From NCBI GenBank assembly GCA_002197545.1, contig NFUO01000004.1, positions 23,439-87,438 of the forward strand: a stretch of 64,000 nt of DNA, written 5' to 3'. The translations under genes and the position numbers were made by a program. Positions 1 through 9,909 of the stretch are shown one piece after another. The stretch is from Acidobacteria subdivision 2 bacterium RH1 MAG20. Its GTDB lineage: Bacteria > Acidobacteriota > Terriglobia > Terriglobales > Acidobacteriaceae. The first letter of the stretch is position 1. Every line of letters starts with the position of its first letter. Below the pieces are notes generated by a model. It saw only the letters and a list, made by a program, of their open reading frames with translations, ran no database searches and was not told the DNA's origin.

Positions 1-677
1 AGGATTTCATGAAGAGATTGGGTGTTGAGTTGGCCGGTGGCGGAGACGCCGATGGTGCCGTCGGTGGTAGAGACGTGACCGTGACTGAGTTGCGGTAGTG
101 TGCGGAAGGACTTTTTACCGACGAGGCTCAGGATATGAAACTGGATGCGTCGACGGAGAGCGTTGGGAGCGAGTTGGGAGCTCCATGCTGGCTCAAAGGG
201 GTTACGGACGGCGCCTATGGAACACTGCTGTGCGAGGCGGAGGAGCGGACGGGCTACAGCGGGGAAGAGGTGCGTATGTTTGTGGGTGTCGAGATGGGTG
301 ACGTGGATGCCTGCGTGTTGCAGCTTCTGGATCTGGGCGAGGGCTTCGCGTTCGAGGTCGTCTTCGCGAATGGCTCCGCGAAGGAGAGCTTGTATGAAGT
401 CGAGAAGCGAGGGGCGAAAGGTTTTGCCGTCTGGGCCGAGGAGCGTGGGGATACTGTTGGGTGGAGAAACGGGGGTACCGTCGGTGAGGACGATATGGCA
501 ACCGATCCCGAGGGTTGGATTGGCTTGGGCGATGCTGAGGGCGTCGTCAAAGGCTGGGCCGGTGGCCATAAGGGTGGCGGAGGTAAGAGCTCCAGCGCTG
601 TGTAGTTCCGCGATGGCACGATTGACGCCTGGGGTGAGGCCGAAGTCGTCTGCGTTGATGATGAGGCGGGAAGCCAT
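1..677 (-). CDS. ChbG/HpnK (YdjC) family carbohydrate deacetylase, 3' end outside window
   Basis: Reading leftwards from an ATG at 677, the frame is open for 225 codons to the window edge, so the C-terminus is missing. Three stretches match the metal-dependent YdjC/ChbG/HpnK deacetylases: the N-terminal RLIINADDFGLTPGVNRAI with its Asp pair (residues 10-11), GCHIVLTDGTP with His61, and HLDTHKHTHLFP (residues 128-139), which carries the His metal ligands. Members remove acetyl groups from N-acetylated sugars such as chitooligosaccharides or hopanoid-linked N-acetylglucosamine. The substrate here cannot be told from the sequence. It is divergent from the deoC region. The family call is firm, the exact role open. 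Confidence 0.87.
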   Translation of the reverse strand, partial: MASRLIINADDFGLTPGVNRAIAELHSAGALTSATLMATGPAFDDALSIAQANPTLGIGCHIVLTDGTPVSPPNSIPTLLGPDGKTFRPSLLDFIQALLRGAIREDDLEREALAQIQKLQHAGIHVTHLDTHKHTHLFPAVARPLLRLAQQCSIGAVRNPFEPAWSSQLAPNALRRRIQFHILSLVGKKSFRTLPQLSHGHVSTTDGTIGVSATGQLNTQSLHEI

Positions 678-836
678 GAGAGATATATTGCGGAAGGGTA
701 AAAGATGGTGTGTCGTGAAGAGCTATAAATTGTCGATCGCTAAATGTCAGGGTGCAATCTGATAGACGGCTGACGCTAGGGTAACACTCATAGTAAGTTG
801 CGACGCAACCGGCAAAAAACTTCTTCACTCACTCAA

Positions 837-1053
837 CTTGTTGGCGCATTTCAGGTGGATGAGGGTGTTGAAACCACCAGAGCTGGAGACGCTTTCAATG
901 GCGGATTTGCAGTAGCATTGTCTGAAGGATTCGACGTGGTAGAGGCCACCCGATTTGGCTGCGCGGTGGCTGATTTCACTGACGCGACACGGTACGGCCC
1001 CTTCCATGCCGAAACGGTCTGAGGTGATGGAGTTGATGGCCGCCGGGAAGTAA
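837..1053 (+). pseudogene. Decayed C-terminal fragment of a ribokinase (PfkB family)
   Basis: Only the last roughly 70 codons of a ribokinase-like protein remain. From about 837 one frame reads VGAFQV, then ETTRAGDAFNGGFAVALSEG, which is PfkB signature 2 with the usual DTTGAGDAF altered to ETTRAGDAF. Near 970 the homology moves to another frame, which reads SLTRHGTAPSMPKR and ends MELMAAGK at the stop 1051-1053, a typical ribokinase C-terminus. The catalytic Asp (AGD) is still visible, but the N-terminal two thirds and the correct frame are gone. It ends one base before deoC, so an intact sugar kinase gene probably once headed the deoC operon. The frameshift could in principle be a sequencing error, but the missing N-terminus cannot. 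Confidence 0.78.
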
Positions 1054-1054
1054 G

Positions 1055-2083
1055 ATGCGTATGAATGAAGTTCACGCGGAATGGAAACGTGCGATGGAGA
1101 CAGACCTAAATCGAGTCATCGAGCATGTTCCGTTTTCGAAACGAAACATGGGTATCCCGCTCGATCTGGATTGGGTCAAAGAGGCGCGCGCGAACCTGAG
1201 CGCTATTGAACGGCGGGCCCAGACGCTGGTGACCCGTCGCACAGTGAAAAAGCAGTGGCAAGCTGCGTGGTTGCTGCGTGCCATTGCATGTATGGACCTG
1301 ACCACCCTCGCAGGGGACGACACGGACGATCGGGTGCGTCGGCTTTGTGCGAAAGCAAGGCAGCCGTTGAAACCTTCGCTGGTGAGTCAACTTAAAATTG
1401 AGACACTGAACCTGAAGGTGGGCGCGGTATGTGTCTATCATGCGTTTGTTGAAACGGCTGCGCGCGCCCTTGAAAACAGCGGAATTCCTGTGGCAGCGGT
1501 GTCCACTGGTTTTCCCGCTGGCTTGTCCCCTTTGCCGGAACGCATCCAGGAGATTCGACGGTCTGTCGATGCGGGTGCATCGGAGATCGATATTGTTATC
1601 ACGCGCGCTCATGTTTTAGAAGGTAACTGGTCGGCCCTGTACGACGAGGTGCAAGCGTTCAAAGAAGCTTGCGGACCGGCGCATATGAAAGCAATTCTGG
1701 GAACCGGCGACCTGCGTACGCTAAGGAATACTGCGAGCGCGAGCCTCGTTGCCATGATGGCGGGAGCGGACTTTATTAAAACCTCCACGGGCAAGGAAAC
1801 AGTCAATGCTACGCTGCCGGTCGGGTTGGTGATGACTCGCGCGATTCGGGACTATGCGGAGCGAACGGGCATGATTGTCGGCTTCAAACCGGCTGGCGGC
1901 ATTCGTACGGCGAAGCAGGCATTGGAATGGCTCTTTCTCATGAAGGAAGAGTTGGGCCGGCAATGGCTGGAACCCGACTTGTTTCGCATGGGGGCAAGCG
2001 GCATGCTTACCGATATCGAGCGCCAGTTAGAACACTTTGTCACTGGACGATACTCAGCGGATTATCGCCACCCCATGCCGTAA
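1055..2083 (+). CDS. deoC: Deoxyribose-phosphate aldolase
   Basis: A 342-residue class I aldolase that cleaves 2-deoxyribose 5-phosphate to glyceraldehyde 3-phosphate and acetaldehyde in deoxynucleoside catabolism. The Schiff-base lysine is in DFIKTSTGKETVN (Lys242) and the second active-site lysine in VGFKPAGGIRT (Lys278); the phosphate-binding Gly-Gly follows. STGFPAGLSPLPERIQEIR and GASEIDIVI are also typical. It is longer than the roughly 220-260 residues of many bacterial enzymes and belongs to the longer, eukaryote-like subgroup. ATG at 1055 has GGGAAG just upstream; ATG at 1061 is an equally possible start. A ribokinase remnant lies immediately upstream and a two-domain aldehyde dehydrogenase 38 bp downstream, which suggests that the acetaldehyde product is oxidised by the neighbour. 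Confidence 0.95.
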   Translation: MRMNEVHAEWKRAMETDLNRVIEHVPFSKRNMGIPLDLDWVKEARANLSAIERRAQTLVTRRTVKKQWQAAWLLRAIACMDLTTLAGDDTDDRVRRLCAKARQPLKPSLVSQLKIETLNLKVGAVCVYHAFVETAARALENSGIPVAAVSTGFPAGLSPLPERIQEIRRSVDAGASEIDIVITRAHVLEGNWSALYDEVQAFKEACGPAHMKAILGTGDLRTLRNTASASLVAMMAGADFIKTSTGKETVNATLPVGLVMTRAIRDYAERTGMIVGFKPAGGIRTAKQALEWLFLMKEELGRQWLEPDLFRMGASGMLTDIERQLEHFVTGRYSADYRHPMP

Positions 2084-2121
2084 TCCAAACGCTTCGCGAG
2101 CCGGAGAGAAAGCAGATCGGA

Positions 2122-4518
2122 ATGAGTGTTCTGAGCGAGTTCAAAACAATGGAATACGGTCCCGCACCGGAAGATGCGAGTGACGCAAGAAGTTGGCTGG
2201 CTGCCCATGAGGGACGATTTCGTCATTTTATTGCCGGTGGTTGGCATGCGCCAGTGGCGGGTGGCTACTTTGAAGTCTATGATCCTTCGACGGGGGATGT
2301 GATTGCGAATGTGGCGCAAGGCACAGAAGCCGATGTCGATGCTGCGGTGAAGTCGGCTGAATCGGCGCTCCCTGTATGGCAGGCGTTGAGCCCTCATGTG
2401 CGCGCTCGCTATTTGTATGCGCTGGCGCGGCAGGTGCAGAAGCACAGTCGCCGCCTTGCGGTTTTGGAAACATTAAATAACGGCAAGCCTATTCGGGAGA
2501 GCCTCGACCTCGACATCCCTCTGGTTGCGCGGCACTTTTATCACCATGCGGGTTGGGCTCAACTTTTGCCGCAAGAGTTTCCTGGTTATCGCGCTTGCGG
2601 GGTTGTAGGACAGATCATTCCGTGGAACTTTCCACTGCTGATGCTGGCGTGGAAGATTGCTCCCGCGCTCGCGGCCGGAAACACGGTCGTACTGAAGCCG
2701 GCGGAGTTCACTCCGCTTACCGCTCTCGCGTTTGCTGAGATCTGTCAGGAGATCTCGCTGCCGCCGGGAGTCGTGAATATCGTCACTGGCGATGGCATCA
2801 CCGGGGAGGCGCTTGTCGCTCATCCGGGCGTGCATAAGATAGCGTTTACAGGCTCTACCGAAGTTGGGCGCGCGATCCGTTCTGCGACGGCTGATACCTC
2901 GAAGAAGCTCTCCCTGGAACTGGGTGGCAAGTCTCCCTTTGTGGTGTTCGAGGACGCTGACCTGGATAGCGCGGTCGAAGGATTAGTCGATGGCATCTGG
3001 CTCAACCAGGGAGAGGTTTGTTGCGCCGGGTCACGTCTGTTGGTACAGGAGAGCGTTGCGAATGTTCTCTTCAACAAGGTGCGCGCCCGGATGGAGACGC
3101 TGCGCGTTGGAGCGCCGCTCGATAAGTGCATCGACATTGGCGCGATTGTCGCCCCGGTGCAATTGGAACGCATCAAGAGATTGGTGCAACAGGGCATTGC
3201 GGAGGGCGCAATGTGCTGGCAGCCGCAGGGTTCGCTGCCTGAAGGTGGATTGTACTTTCCGCCGACTCTGCTGACGGGCGTGCATCCGTCTTCGACTGTT
3301 GCCCAGGAAGAGATCTTCGGGCCTGTCGTTGCGGCGATGACATTCCGGACCGTTGATGAAGCGGTCGAACTCGCTAACAATACGACCTATGGATTGGCTG
3401 CAAGCGTGTGGAGCGAAAACATCAACGTGGCGCTTGAGACCGCTGCCCGACTGAAGGCCGGGGTTGTGTGGGTGAACGGAACGAATCTTTTTGATGCCGC
3501 GTGCGGGTTCGGCGGTTATCGCGAAAGCGGATTCGGTCGCGAAGGCGGCCGCGAAGGAATGTATGAGTATTTAGAACCAGCATGGTTGCAGGACGCCCCT
3601 GTACTTCCAAAGATGGATATTGAATTAGAAACGGTTGTGAGACCTGGCATCGGTTCTACGCGAAACGGTGATGCTCCTTTCATCGATTGGACGGTGAAGC
3701 ATTACATTGGCGGCAAACAGGCCCGTCCGGCCTCTGGGTACAGCTTTCCTGTCTATGACCGAAGCGGCTCACTGATTGCCGAGGCCCCGCTGGGCAATCG
3801 TAAAGATATCCGCAACGCCGTCGAAGCCGCCCGCAAAGCTGCATCCTGGGCGAAGGCTACTGCGCACAATCGCGCACAGGTCATCTATTACATGGCCGAA
3901 AACTTATTCCATCGCTCGAAGGACATCTCACAGCGGTTGTCCCTTGTGCTGGGACAGCAACAGGCTGAACGAGAGGTGGCTGCGGCCATCGAACGTCTTT
4001 TTTCCTACGGAGCATGGGCCGACAAATTCGATGGAGCGGTGCACTCACCACCGATGCGAGCCGTTGCTTTGGCTATGAATGAGCCTATCGGCACGGTCGG
4101 CGTCGTTTGCCCGGACGAGTCGCCCCTTCTTGCGCTGCTTTCGCTCATTCTTCCTTTGATCGCCGTGGGAAATACCGTGGTGGTGGTTCCTTCCGCTGTC
4201 TATCCGCTGGTTGCCGGCGATCTCTATCCACTGTTCGATACCAGCGATCTGCCTGGAGGGGTGGTGAATATCGTTTCCGGACGACGAACCGAACTTGCTA
4301 AGGTTCTGGCAGAGCATGATGACCTGGATGCGATGTGGTACTTCGGCGACCGCGAGGGCGGTTCCAGGGTCAAGGCTGCATCGGTTGGCAATCTTAAACA
4401 GGTTTGGACGAATGAAGGCAAACAGATAGATTGGTTTGCCTCAAAGCAGGGAGAGGGACGGCTTTATCTTCGTCATGCTACGCAGGTGAAGAATATCTGG
4501 GTGCCGTACGGCGAGTGA
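2122..4518 (+). CDS. Two-domain aldehyde dehydrogenase, ALDH16-like
   Basis: A 798-residue protein with two tandem ALDH domains. The first (about residues 30-500) is complete: [10 protein letters not shown] for NAD binding, Glu266 in LELGGK, catalytic Cys300 in [11 protein letters not shown], and EEIFGPV. The second (about 515-798) keeps the Rossmann half ([28 protein letters not shown]) but stops without an ELGGK or catalytic Cys block. This architecture matches the ALDH16 family, in which the second domain is a non-catalytic structural module. The frame is open further upstream to 1927 inside deoC, but the ATG at 2122 with an upstream GGAGAG-like site is the sensible start. Linkage to deoC suggests oxidation of acetaldehyde from deoxyribose breakdown (inference). 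Confidence 0.9.
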   Translation: MSVLSEFKTMEYGPAPEDASDARSWLAAHEGRFRHFIAGGWHAPVAGGYFEVYDPSTGDVIANVAQGTEADVDAAVKSAESALPVWQALSPHVRARYLYALARQVQKHSRRLAVLETLNNGKPIRESLDLDIPLVARHFYHHAGWAQLLPQEFPGYRACGVVGQIIPWNFPLLMLAWKIAPALAAGNTVVLKPAEFTPLTALAFAEICQEISLPPGVVNIVTGDGITGEALVAHPGVHKIAFTGSTEVGRAIRSATADTSKKLSLELGGKSPFVVFEDADLDSAVEGLVDGIWLNQGEVCCAGSRLLVQESVANVLFNKVRARMETLRVGAPLDKCIDIGAIVAPVQLERIKRLVQQGIAEGAMCWQPQGSLPEGGLYFPPTLLTGVHPSSTVAQEEIFGPVVAAMTFRTVDEAVELANNTTYGLAASVWSENINVALETAARLKAGVVWVNGTNLFDAACGFGGYRESGFGREGGREGMYEYLEPAWLQDAPVLPKMDIELETVVRPGIGSTRNGDAPFIDWTVKHYIGGKQARPASGYSFPVYDRSGSLIAEAPLGNRKDIRNAVEAARKAASWAKATAHNRAQVIYYMAENLFHRSKDISQRLSLVLGQQQAEREVAAAIERLFSYGAWADKFDGAVHSPPMRAVALAMNEPIGTVGVVCPDESPLLALLSLILPLIAVGNTVVVVPSAVYPLVAGDLYPLFDTSDLPGGVVNIVSGRRTELAKVLAEHDDLDAMWYFGDREGGSRVKAASVGNLKQVWTNEGKQIDWFASKQGEGRLYLRHATQVKNIWVPYGE

Positions 4519-4675
4519 TTCAAGTCTTTTAGCCATGCTATTTAGAAGTAATTGACACGATGATCTGCAACCAATGTGGTTGAAAGGATCTTCTTATGTG
4601 GAAGATCGAATTTCGGGTATGAACGGTCGATAATTTTGGAAGTAAGATCATCAAAAAAGAAGTCAGGAACGGTAT

Positions 4676-4752
<77 letters not shown>

Positions 4753-4984
4753 GTTCCGATTACAACTGAACCTAGTGTATGGGAGAGGCGGCAGCGACGC
4801 AATGAGCGAAGCCGGAAAGGAGAGGCCAGATGCCTCTGTTAAAGCCCTTTGAATAACAAGAGCAGATTTTGCAAAATTAGGAAATTTGCATCATACTAAC
4901 TAAGCCTAACTCAGAGAGTCTATAAGGGAAGGGACTTGCTCATCAGCAACTTTGAGCGATCTTAGAAATCCATGAACCGAATCC

Positions 4985-5365
4985 ATGAGCGCTGAGAAGA
5001 CAAGACAACGCGAGTCGCATCTGACGATAGTTGCTATCGTGATGCTTGCATTTGCGGTCTTTTCGTGGGGCGTTCAATACAAGCTTTCTCTCTACAATCC
5101 ATCGTCCCACATGTCAGAGGCAAAGCTGCTTTCGCAAGAGGAAAGACCATCCTTGTCTCGTGCCGTTGAGACTTCAATGGGGCCCTTGAGAAGCCTTGCT
5201 CCGATTGTTTTATTCGCTTATCTCGTGAGCACGATGCTTGTAGGACTGTCTTCTTTGAAGGCCACGTTCTTGCAGGGAAATGTGCGGCGTCATGCATCGC
5301 TTCCAAGAAGATGCAGCCAGAACTTCTTTTTTTTCCGGCCCCCGCCTTCTATTCTCGCTTCCTGA
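4985..5365 (+). CDS. Small predicted membrane protein, function unknown
   Basis: A 126-residue open frame with an ATG at 4985. Residues about 13-31 (LTIVAIVMLAFAVFSWGVQ) and about 70-90 (LAPIVLFAYLVSTMLVGL) are hydrophobic enough to span the membrane. The C-terminal part is basic and rich in Ser and Phe, and the tail RPPPSILAS is unusual. I recognise no family. It lies upstream of the RND adaptor on the same strand with a 119-bp gap, so co-transcription is possible. A genuine gene is likely from the membrane-segment pattern, but the C-terminal third looks less protein-like and may be frame-shifted or out of frame. Confidence 0.5.
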   Translation: MSAEKTRQRESHLTIVAIVMLAFAVFSWGVQYKLSLYNPSSHMSEAKLLSQEERPSLSRAVETSMGPLRSLAPIVLFAYLVSTMLVGLSSLKATFLQGNVRRHASLPRRCSQNFFFFRPPPSILAS

Positions 5366-5484
5366 TCATTCAGTGTGCAGTGTCTGCCTGAGCTGCTGTT
5401 AGCTCACAGTTATGTGTTCTTGTCCGGAGAACATTTGACTGCATTTCCCATTTTCGGCATCCATTTAATACAGGTGTTCATAAC

Positions 5485-6720
5485 ATGTATAAGCGATCTT
5501 CCCTGGCCTCGACAGGGATCACAGTGCTGTTTGCTTTGGCTGGTTTCGTCGTTGTCGGCTGCAAGGGCAGCAAGTCCTCTGCAAATGATTCGTCCATAGC
5601 TGGCGCTTCGGTTGCTCATGTGGCGCGAGAGAATCTTGCCAGCTCTCTGACTGTTGCGGGGCAGTTTCAGCCGTATCAGGAGGTGGATCTCCATGCAAAG
5701 GTGTCTGGCTACATCCGGCGCATCAACGTTGATATTGGAGATCGGGTCCGAGACGGGGAAGTGATTGCTGTATTGGAAGTACCTGAATTGACTGCTCAAC
5801 TGACCGCCGCACAAGCGGAAGTGAGACATAGCAAATCTGAAATTAATCGTTCCAAGAGCGAGGTTGCTGGGGCCGAGTCAAACCATGCTGCCTTGCACGA
5901 TGCCTATACGCGGCTTGCGCAAGCGGCCAAGCAGCGGCCTGGACTGATTGCAGAACAGGAACTGGATGATGCACTTGCGAGAGATCTGGATTCGGAAGCA
6001 AAAATTAATGTCGCAAAGGCGGCGCTCGATGCTTCGGAAGAGCAGCTGGGCATATCAAATGCGGACAAGCAACGAGTTCAGGCCTTGTCCGATTATTCCG
6101 TTGTTACTGCTCCATTCAACGGTGTGATTACGATGCGCTATGCGGATACCGGATCGTTGATCCAGGCGGGTACGGCTTCCAATACCCAATCGATGCCTGT
6201 AGTTCGTGTCGCCCAAAGCGATCTTTTGCGGTTGCGAATGCCAGTGCCTGAGGGGGACGTACCGTATATCGAGAACGGCGGAGAAGTTCAGGTTAAAGTA
6301 CAGGCGACTGGCAAGACTTTCGTAGGCAAGATCATTCGGTTCGCTCGCGCACTAGATCCCTCTACCAGAACGATGACGACCGAAGTTGATGTTGCCAATC
6401 CTAAGTTGGTGCTTAGCCCTGGAATGTATGCGGAGACGGTGATCGCTCTACAGCAGCGTAAGAACGTTCTTACAATTCCAATTCAAGCGGTAGTGCAAGG
6501 GACTTCCCAGTCCTATGTGCTTGCTCTGGATGCCAACAATCGGGTGCAGAAGAAAATTGTCACACTGGGTGTGCAAGGGCCGAATAAGGTTGAAGTTACA
6601 AGTGGACTTACTGAGAACGAAACAATCATTGTATCGGGCCAGACAAACTACCAGGTGGGGCAGATCGTTCGTCCGAAGGTCGAAGATGTCACCATGTCCG
6701 GCGAAGCGGGGGACCAGTAA
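5485..6720 (+). CDS. RND efflux periplasmic adaptor (membrane fusion protein)
   Basis: A 411-residue HlyD/AcrA-type adaptor that would link an inner-membrane RND pump to an outer-membrane channel. A lipoprotein signal is visible (hydrophobic stretch ending FVVVGC), so it is probably lipid-anchored in the inner membrane facing the periplasm. The lipoyl half-motif VDLHAKVSGYIRRINVDIGD is followed by a coiled-coil hairpin rich in Ala/Glu/Lys (about residues 95-195), then the second half-motif VVTAPFNGVITMRYADTGS and beta-barrel domain. It is the first gene of a three-gene operon; its stop overlaps the pump start by one base (TAATG at 6718-6722). Confidence 0.93.
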   Translation: MYKRSSLASTGITVLFALAGFVVVGCKGSKSSANDSSIAGASVAHVARENLASSLTVAGQFQPYQEVDLHAKVSGYIRRINVDIGDRVRDGEVIAVLEVPELTAQLTAAQAEVRHSKSEINRSKSEVAGAESNHAALHDAYTRLAQAAKQRPGLIAEQELDDALARDLDSEAKINVAKAALDASEEQLGISNADKQRVQALSDYSVVTAPFNGVITMRYADTGSLIQAGTASNTQSMPVVRVAQSDLLRLRMPVPEGDVPYIENGGEVQVKVQATGKTFVGKIIRFARALDPSTRTMTTEVDVANPKLVLSPGMYAETVIALQQRKNVLTIPIQAVVQGTSQSYVLALDANNRVQKKIVTLGVQGPNKVEVTSGLTENETIIVSGQTNYQVGQIVRPKVEDVTMSGEAGDQ

Positions 6721-9700
6721 TGTCATCTTTTGCAATTAAATACCCCTTCTTCGTATTGATGATGTGCCTCGTCGTGATTGTCGTCGGTGTTACGACTGTT
6801 GTAGGAATGCCTGTCGATCTCTTTCCAGAAGTCAATATTCCGGTTGTTGTGGTTGCGACATTTTATGCAGGTATGCCGCCGCAGCAGATTGAATCCGATA
6901 TTACGGACAGCTATGAGCGGTTCTTTACTCTTGGGAGTGGCATTGACCATATTGAGTCTCGTTCGCTGACCGGCGTTAGCTTGATCAAGATTTTTTTTCA
7001 ACCCGGCGTTGATAGTAATGCGGCGGTAAGCAATATCTCTAATCTTGCTATGGCGAACCTGCGCCGGTTGCCTCCGGGAACGTTGCCGCCTGTCGTACTC
7101 AAATTCGACGCATCCAACATGCCTGTTTGCCTGATTACATTGAAAGGCGCGGGACTAAATGAGACGCAGCTAAAAGACCTGGCGCAGTTCAGCGTCAGAA
7201 ATCAGGTTGCCAATGTTCCAGGAGCTTCGGTTCCGCAGCCTTATGGTGGCCGTTACCGGCAGATTCAGGTGTATGTCGATCCGGTAAAGCTGGAAGCACA
7301 TCAGATGAGCGTAATGGATGTTGTGCACTCCTTGAACGCATCGAACCTCATTCTGCCTGCCGGCGATGTTCGCATCGGGCCGAAAGACTACAACATTTAC
7401 GCGAATAGCCAAGTGCCTATTGTCGACCAGATCAACGATCTTCCATTGAAGACGGTTGGCAATTCGTCATCGGTAATGGTAGGGGATGTCGGAGAGGCGA
7501 AAGACGCGGGACAGTTGCAGACCAACATCGTTCGCGTCGATGGGCAGAAATCGGTTTATATCCCGATCTTGAAGCAGGGAGGCAATTCAAACACCATCAC
7601 AATTGTGAATGGCATCAAGGAGGCCGTAGCCCATCTGTTGGATGTTCCGAAGGTGCTGAAGACGGATGTGGTTTTCGACCAATCGGTATTCGTTAAGATC
7701 GCGGTGAAAAATGTGATCAACGAAGGCATGATCGGTCTTGTGCTGACGGCGCTAATGATTCTATTGTTTCTCGGAAATTTTCGGGCAACGATAGCGGTTC
7801 TGCTCTCCATTCCTATCTCCTGTCTGGCGACGTTTCTTGTTCTCAATATGGGCGGCAGCTCCATTAATACGATGGTGCTTGGCGGCCTTGCGCTTGCGCT
7901 TTCACGGCTTATCGACAACTCGGTTGTAGTGCTGGAAAACATATTTCGACATATGGAGATGGGAGAATCTCCGGTACTTGCTGCCGAGAGCGGCGGAAAG
8001 GAAGTGCAACTGGCGGTATTGGCCGGAACGGTTTGCACATGTATTGTCTTCTTTCCGGTCGTGCTTCTCTATGGAGTCAGTAAATACCTTTTCACAGCGT
8101 TGGCGTTGGCTGTAGTGATTGCGTTGTTTGCATCCTTCATCGTCGCGATGACTGTCGTGCCTCTGTTTTGCGCGCGCTTTATCCGTCTGGACGAAACACA
8201 CGAAGACTTTGAAGAAGTTGAGTCGTCGAATAACCCGGCCAGTGCGCTAAATAATCCGAAGAAAAGAAATCTATTTCACCTCGTTGTTTTCCGATTTAAT
8301 CGAGTATTTTATGCGCTTCTTGCCTGGTATGAGCGTTCTATATGGAAGTGTCTCAAAAGACCTGGAGTTGTTGTTGGCGGATTTTCGCTCATGTTTGTTC
8401 TTAGCCTCGCAATATATCCATTTATGGGGAAAGCATTTTTCCCGCGGACAGATCCAGGGCAGTTTGTTATCAATGTAAAAGTTCCGGCGGGAACACGGAT
8501 CGAGTTGACAAACGAATATATCGCCAAAATGGAGCAGGACATACGCGGCATCGTTACTCCCCACGATCTCAATATTATTGTTTCCAATATTGGAATTACG
8601 CCTGACCTTTCAGCGATCTATACCTCGAATTCAGGAATGAATACAGCCTTTATTCAAGTGAGTCTGAAAGAAGACCATAAGATTGGCAGCTATGTTTATA
8701 TGGATCGGGTTAGGCGTAAGCTCGCGGAAGATTTTCCAGATGTGGGAACCTACTTTCAGGCGGGCGGCCTGGTGGACTCGGTTGTCAACCAGGGTAAGCC
8801 TGCTCCTATCGATATTCAGATAGCAGGAAATGATCTTCAGCAAGATTATCAACTAGCGCAAGCGACCGCTGCGAAGCTACGGAAGCTCAACTCCATCAGC
8901 GACGTGCTGATTCCACAAGACCTCAACTATCCGGGACTTGAACTTAATATCAATAGAGAGCACGCCGCATTGCTTGGCGTTTCACCAAAGGATGTCGTCG
9001 ATAATGTTATTACCGCACTTACTTCAGATGGCATGATTGCTCCGAGCTTCTGGGTCGATCCGAAGACTGGCAACAGCTATATGTTGACGGTCCAGTATCC
9101 GGAAGACCAGATCAAAACGCTCACCGATTTTATGCAGATTCCTTTGCGTTCACCGGATGGCAGTAAGACCACGCCGCTGGAGTCTCTTGCAGATATCAAA
9201 CAAATCAATACCCCCACAGAGGTAGATCACTATCAACTTCGGCCCTTGATCGATGTTTATGTAATGCCAAAGGCAGAAGATCTAAGCCATGCGAATGCCG
9301 ATGTGGACAAAATATTATCGGAGACGAAGGTCCCTGGAAGCGTGATCGTAAAAAAGGTCGGCGCCATTCGGGACATGCAGTCTTCTTTTTCAAGTTTTGG
9401 CATAGGCCTGATTCTGGCAATTGTGCTTGTCTATCTTGTATTGATGGCACAATTCGCGTCATTTTCTGATCCCTTCGTTATTCTGCTGGCTGTGCCGCCG
9501 GGTATTACAGGTGTGCTTGTCTTTCTATGGATAACAGGTACGACAGTCAATGTGATGTCGTTGATGGGCGCTGTGATGATGACCGGTATCGCAGTATCGA
9601 ACAGCATTTTGATCGTGGAATTTACAGGAACCTTGCGTGAGAAAGGCATGGGTCTTACCCAGGCACTTGTTGAAGCAAGTAAAGCCCGTTTGCGCCCAAT

Positions 9701-9908
9701 TTTGATGACTACTTTAGCGACTGTTCTAGGTTTGATTCCTATGGCGCTTGCTTTGGAACCGGGCAGCGAACAATATGCTCCGCTGGCCCGCGCGATTCTG
9801 GGCGGTCTTGTGGTTTCAGTTGTTGTTACGGTATTTCTCGTCCCAGCGGCTTATCTATTGATTCATCACAAGGAAGAAACTGCTACTGCCGCTGCGGAGG
9901 AGGTCTAA
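6720..9908 (+). CDS. RND-family multidrug efflux permease (HAE-1/AcrB type)
   Basis: A 1062-residue inner-membrane pump with the AcrB plan: one N-terminal membrane helix, a large periplasmic loop (about residues 35-335), a block of helices, a second loop (about 570-870) and a final helix block. It would use the proton gradient to export substrates through the adjacent adaptor and TolC-like channel. The TM4 motif reads LALALSRLIDNSVVVLENI: the first relay aspartate is kept (Asp399) but the second, Asp408 of AcrB, is Asn (Asn400). The C-terminal MARxxxRPILMTT-like segment (ASKARLRPILMTTLATVLG) is present. Substrates cannot be inferred. Confidence 0.95.
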   Translation: MSSFAIKYPFFVLMMCLVVIVVGVTTVVGMPVDLFPEVNIPVVVVATFYAGMPPQQIESDITDSYERFFTLGSGIDHIESRSLTGVSLIKIFFQPGVDSNAAVSNISNLAMANLRRLPPGTLPPVVLKFDASNMPVCLITLKGAGLNETQLKDLAQFSVRNQVANVPGASVPQPYGGRYRQIQVYVDPVKLEAHQMSVMDVVHSLNASNLILPAGDVRIGPKDYNIYANSQVPIVDQINDLPLKTVGNSSSVMVGDVGEAKDAGQLQTNIVRVDGQKSVYIPILKQGGNSNTITIVNGIKEAVAHLLDVPKVLKTDVVFDQSVFVKIAVKNVINEGMIGLVLTALMILLFLGNFRATIAVLLSIPISCLATFLVLNMGGSSINTMVLGGLALALSRLIDNSVVVLENIFRHMEMGESPVLAAESGGKEVQLAVLAGTVCTCIVFFPVVLLYGVSKYLFTALALAVVIALFASFIVAMTVVPLFCARFIRLDETHEDFEEVESSNNPASALNNPKKRNLFHLVVFRFNRVFYALLAWYERSIWKCLKRPGVVVGGFSLMFVLSLAIYPFMGKAFFPRTDPGQFVINVKVPAGTRIELTNEYIAKMEQDIRGIVTPHDLNIIVSNIGITPDLSAIYTSNSGMNTAFIQVSLKEDHKIGSYVYMDRVRRKLAEDFPDVGTYFQAGGLVDSVVNQGKPAPIDIQIAGNDLQQDYQLAQATAAKLRKLNSISDVLIPQDLNYPGLELNINREHAALLGVSPKDVVDNVITALTSDGMIAPSFWVDPKTGNSYMLTVQYPEDQIKTLTDFMQIPLRSPDGSKTTPLESLADIKQINTPTEVDHYQLRPLIDVYVMPKAEDLSHANADVDKILSETKVPGSVIVKKVGAIRDMQSSFSSFGIGLILAIVLVYLVLMAQFASFSDPFVILLAVPPGITGVLVFLWITGTTVNVMSLMGAVMMTGIAVSNSILIVEFTGTLREKGMGLTQALVEASKARLRPILMTTLATVLGLIPMALALEPGSEQYAPLARAILGGLVVSVVVTVFLVPAAYLLIHHKEETATAAAEEV

Positions 9909-9909
9909 C

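Noticed and set aside
135..762. Long plus-strand frames at the left edge
   Set aside because: They are antisense shadows of the deacetylase gene, whose minus-strand frame has clear family motifs.
1927..2121. In-frame N-terminal extension of the ALDH16-like protein
   Set aside because: It overlaps deoC in another frame, shows no family similarity, and a normal start with ribosome site exists at 2122.
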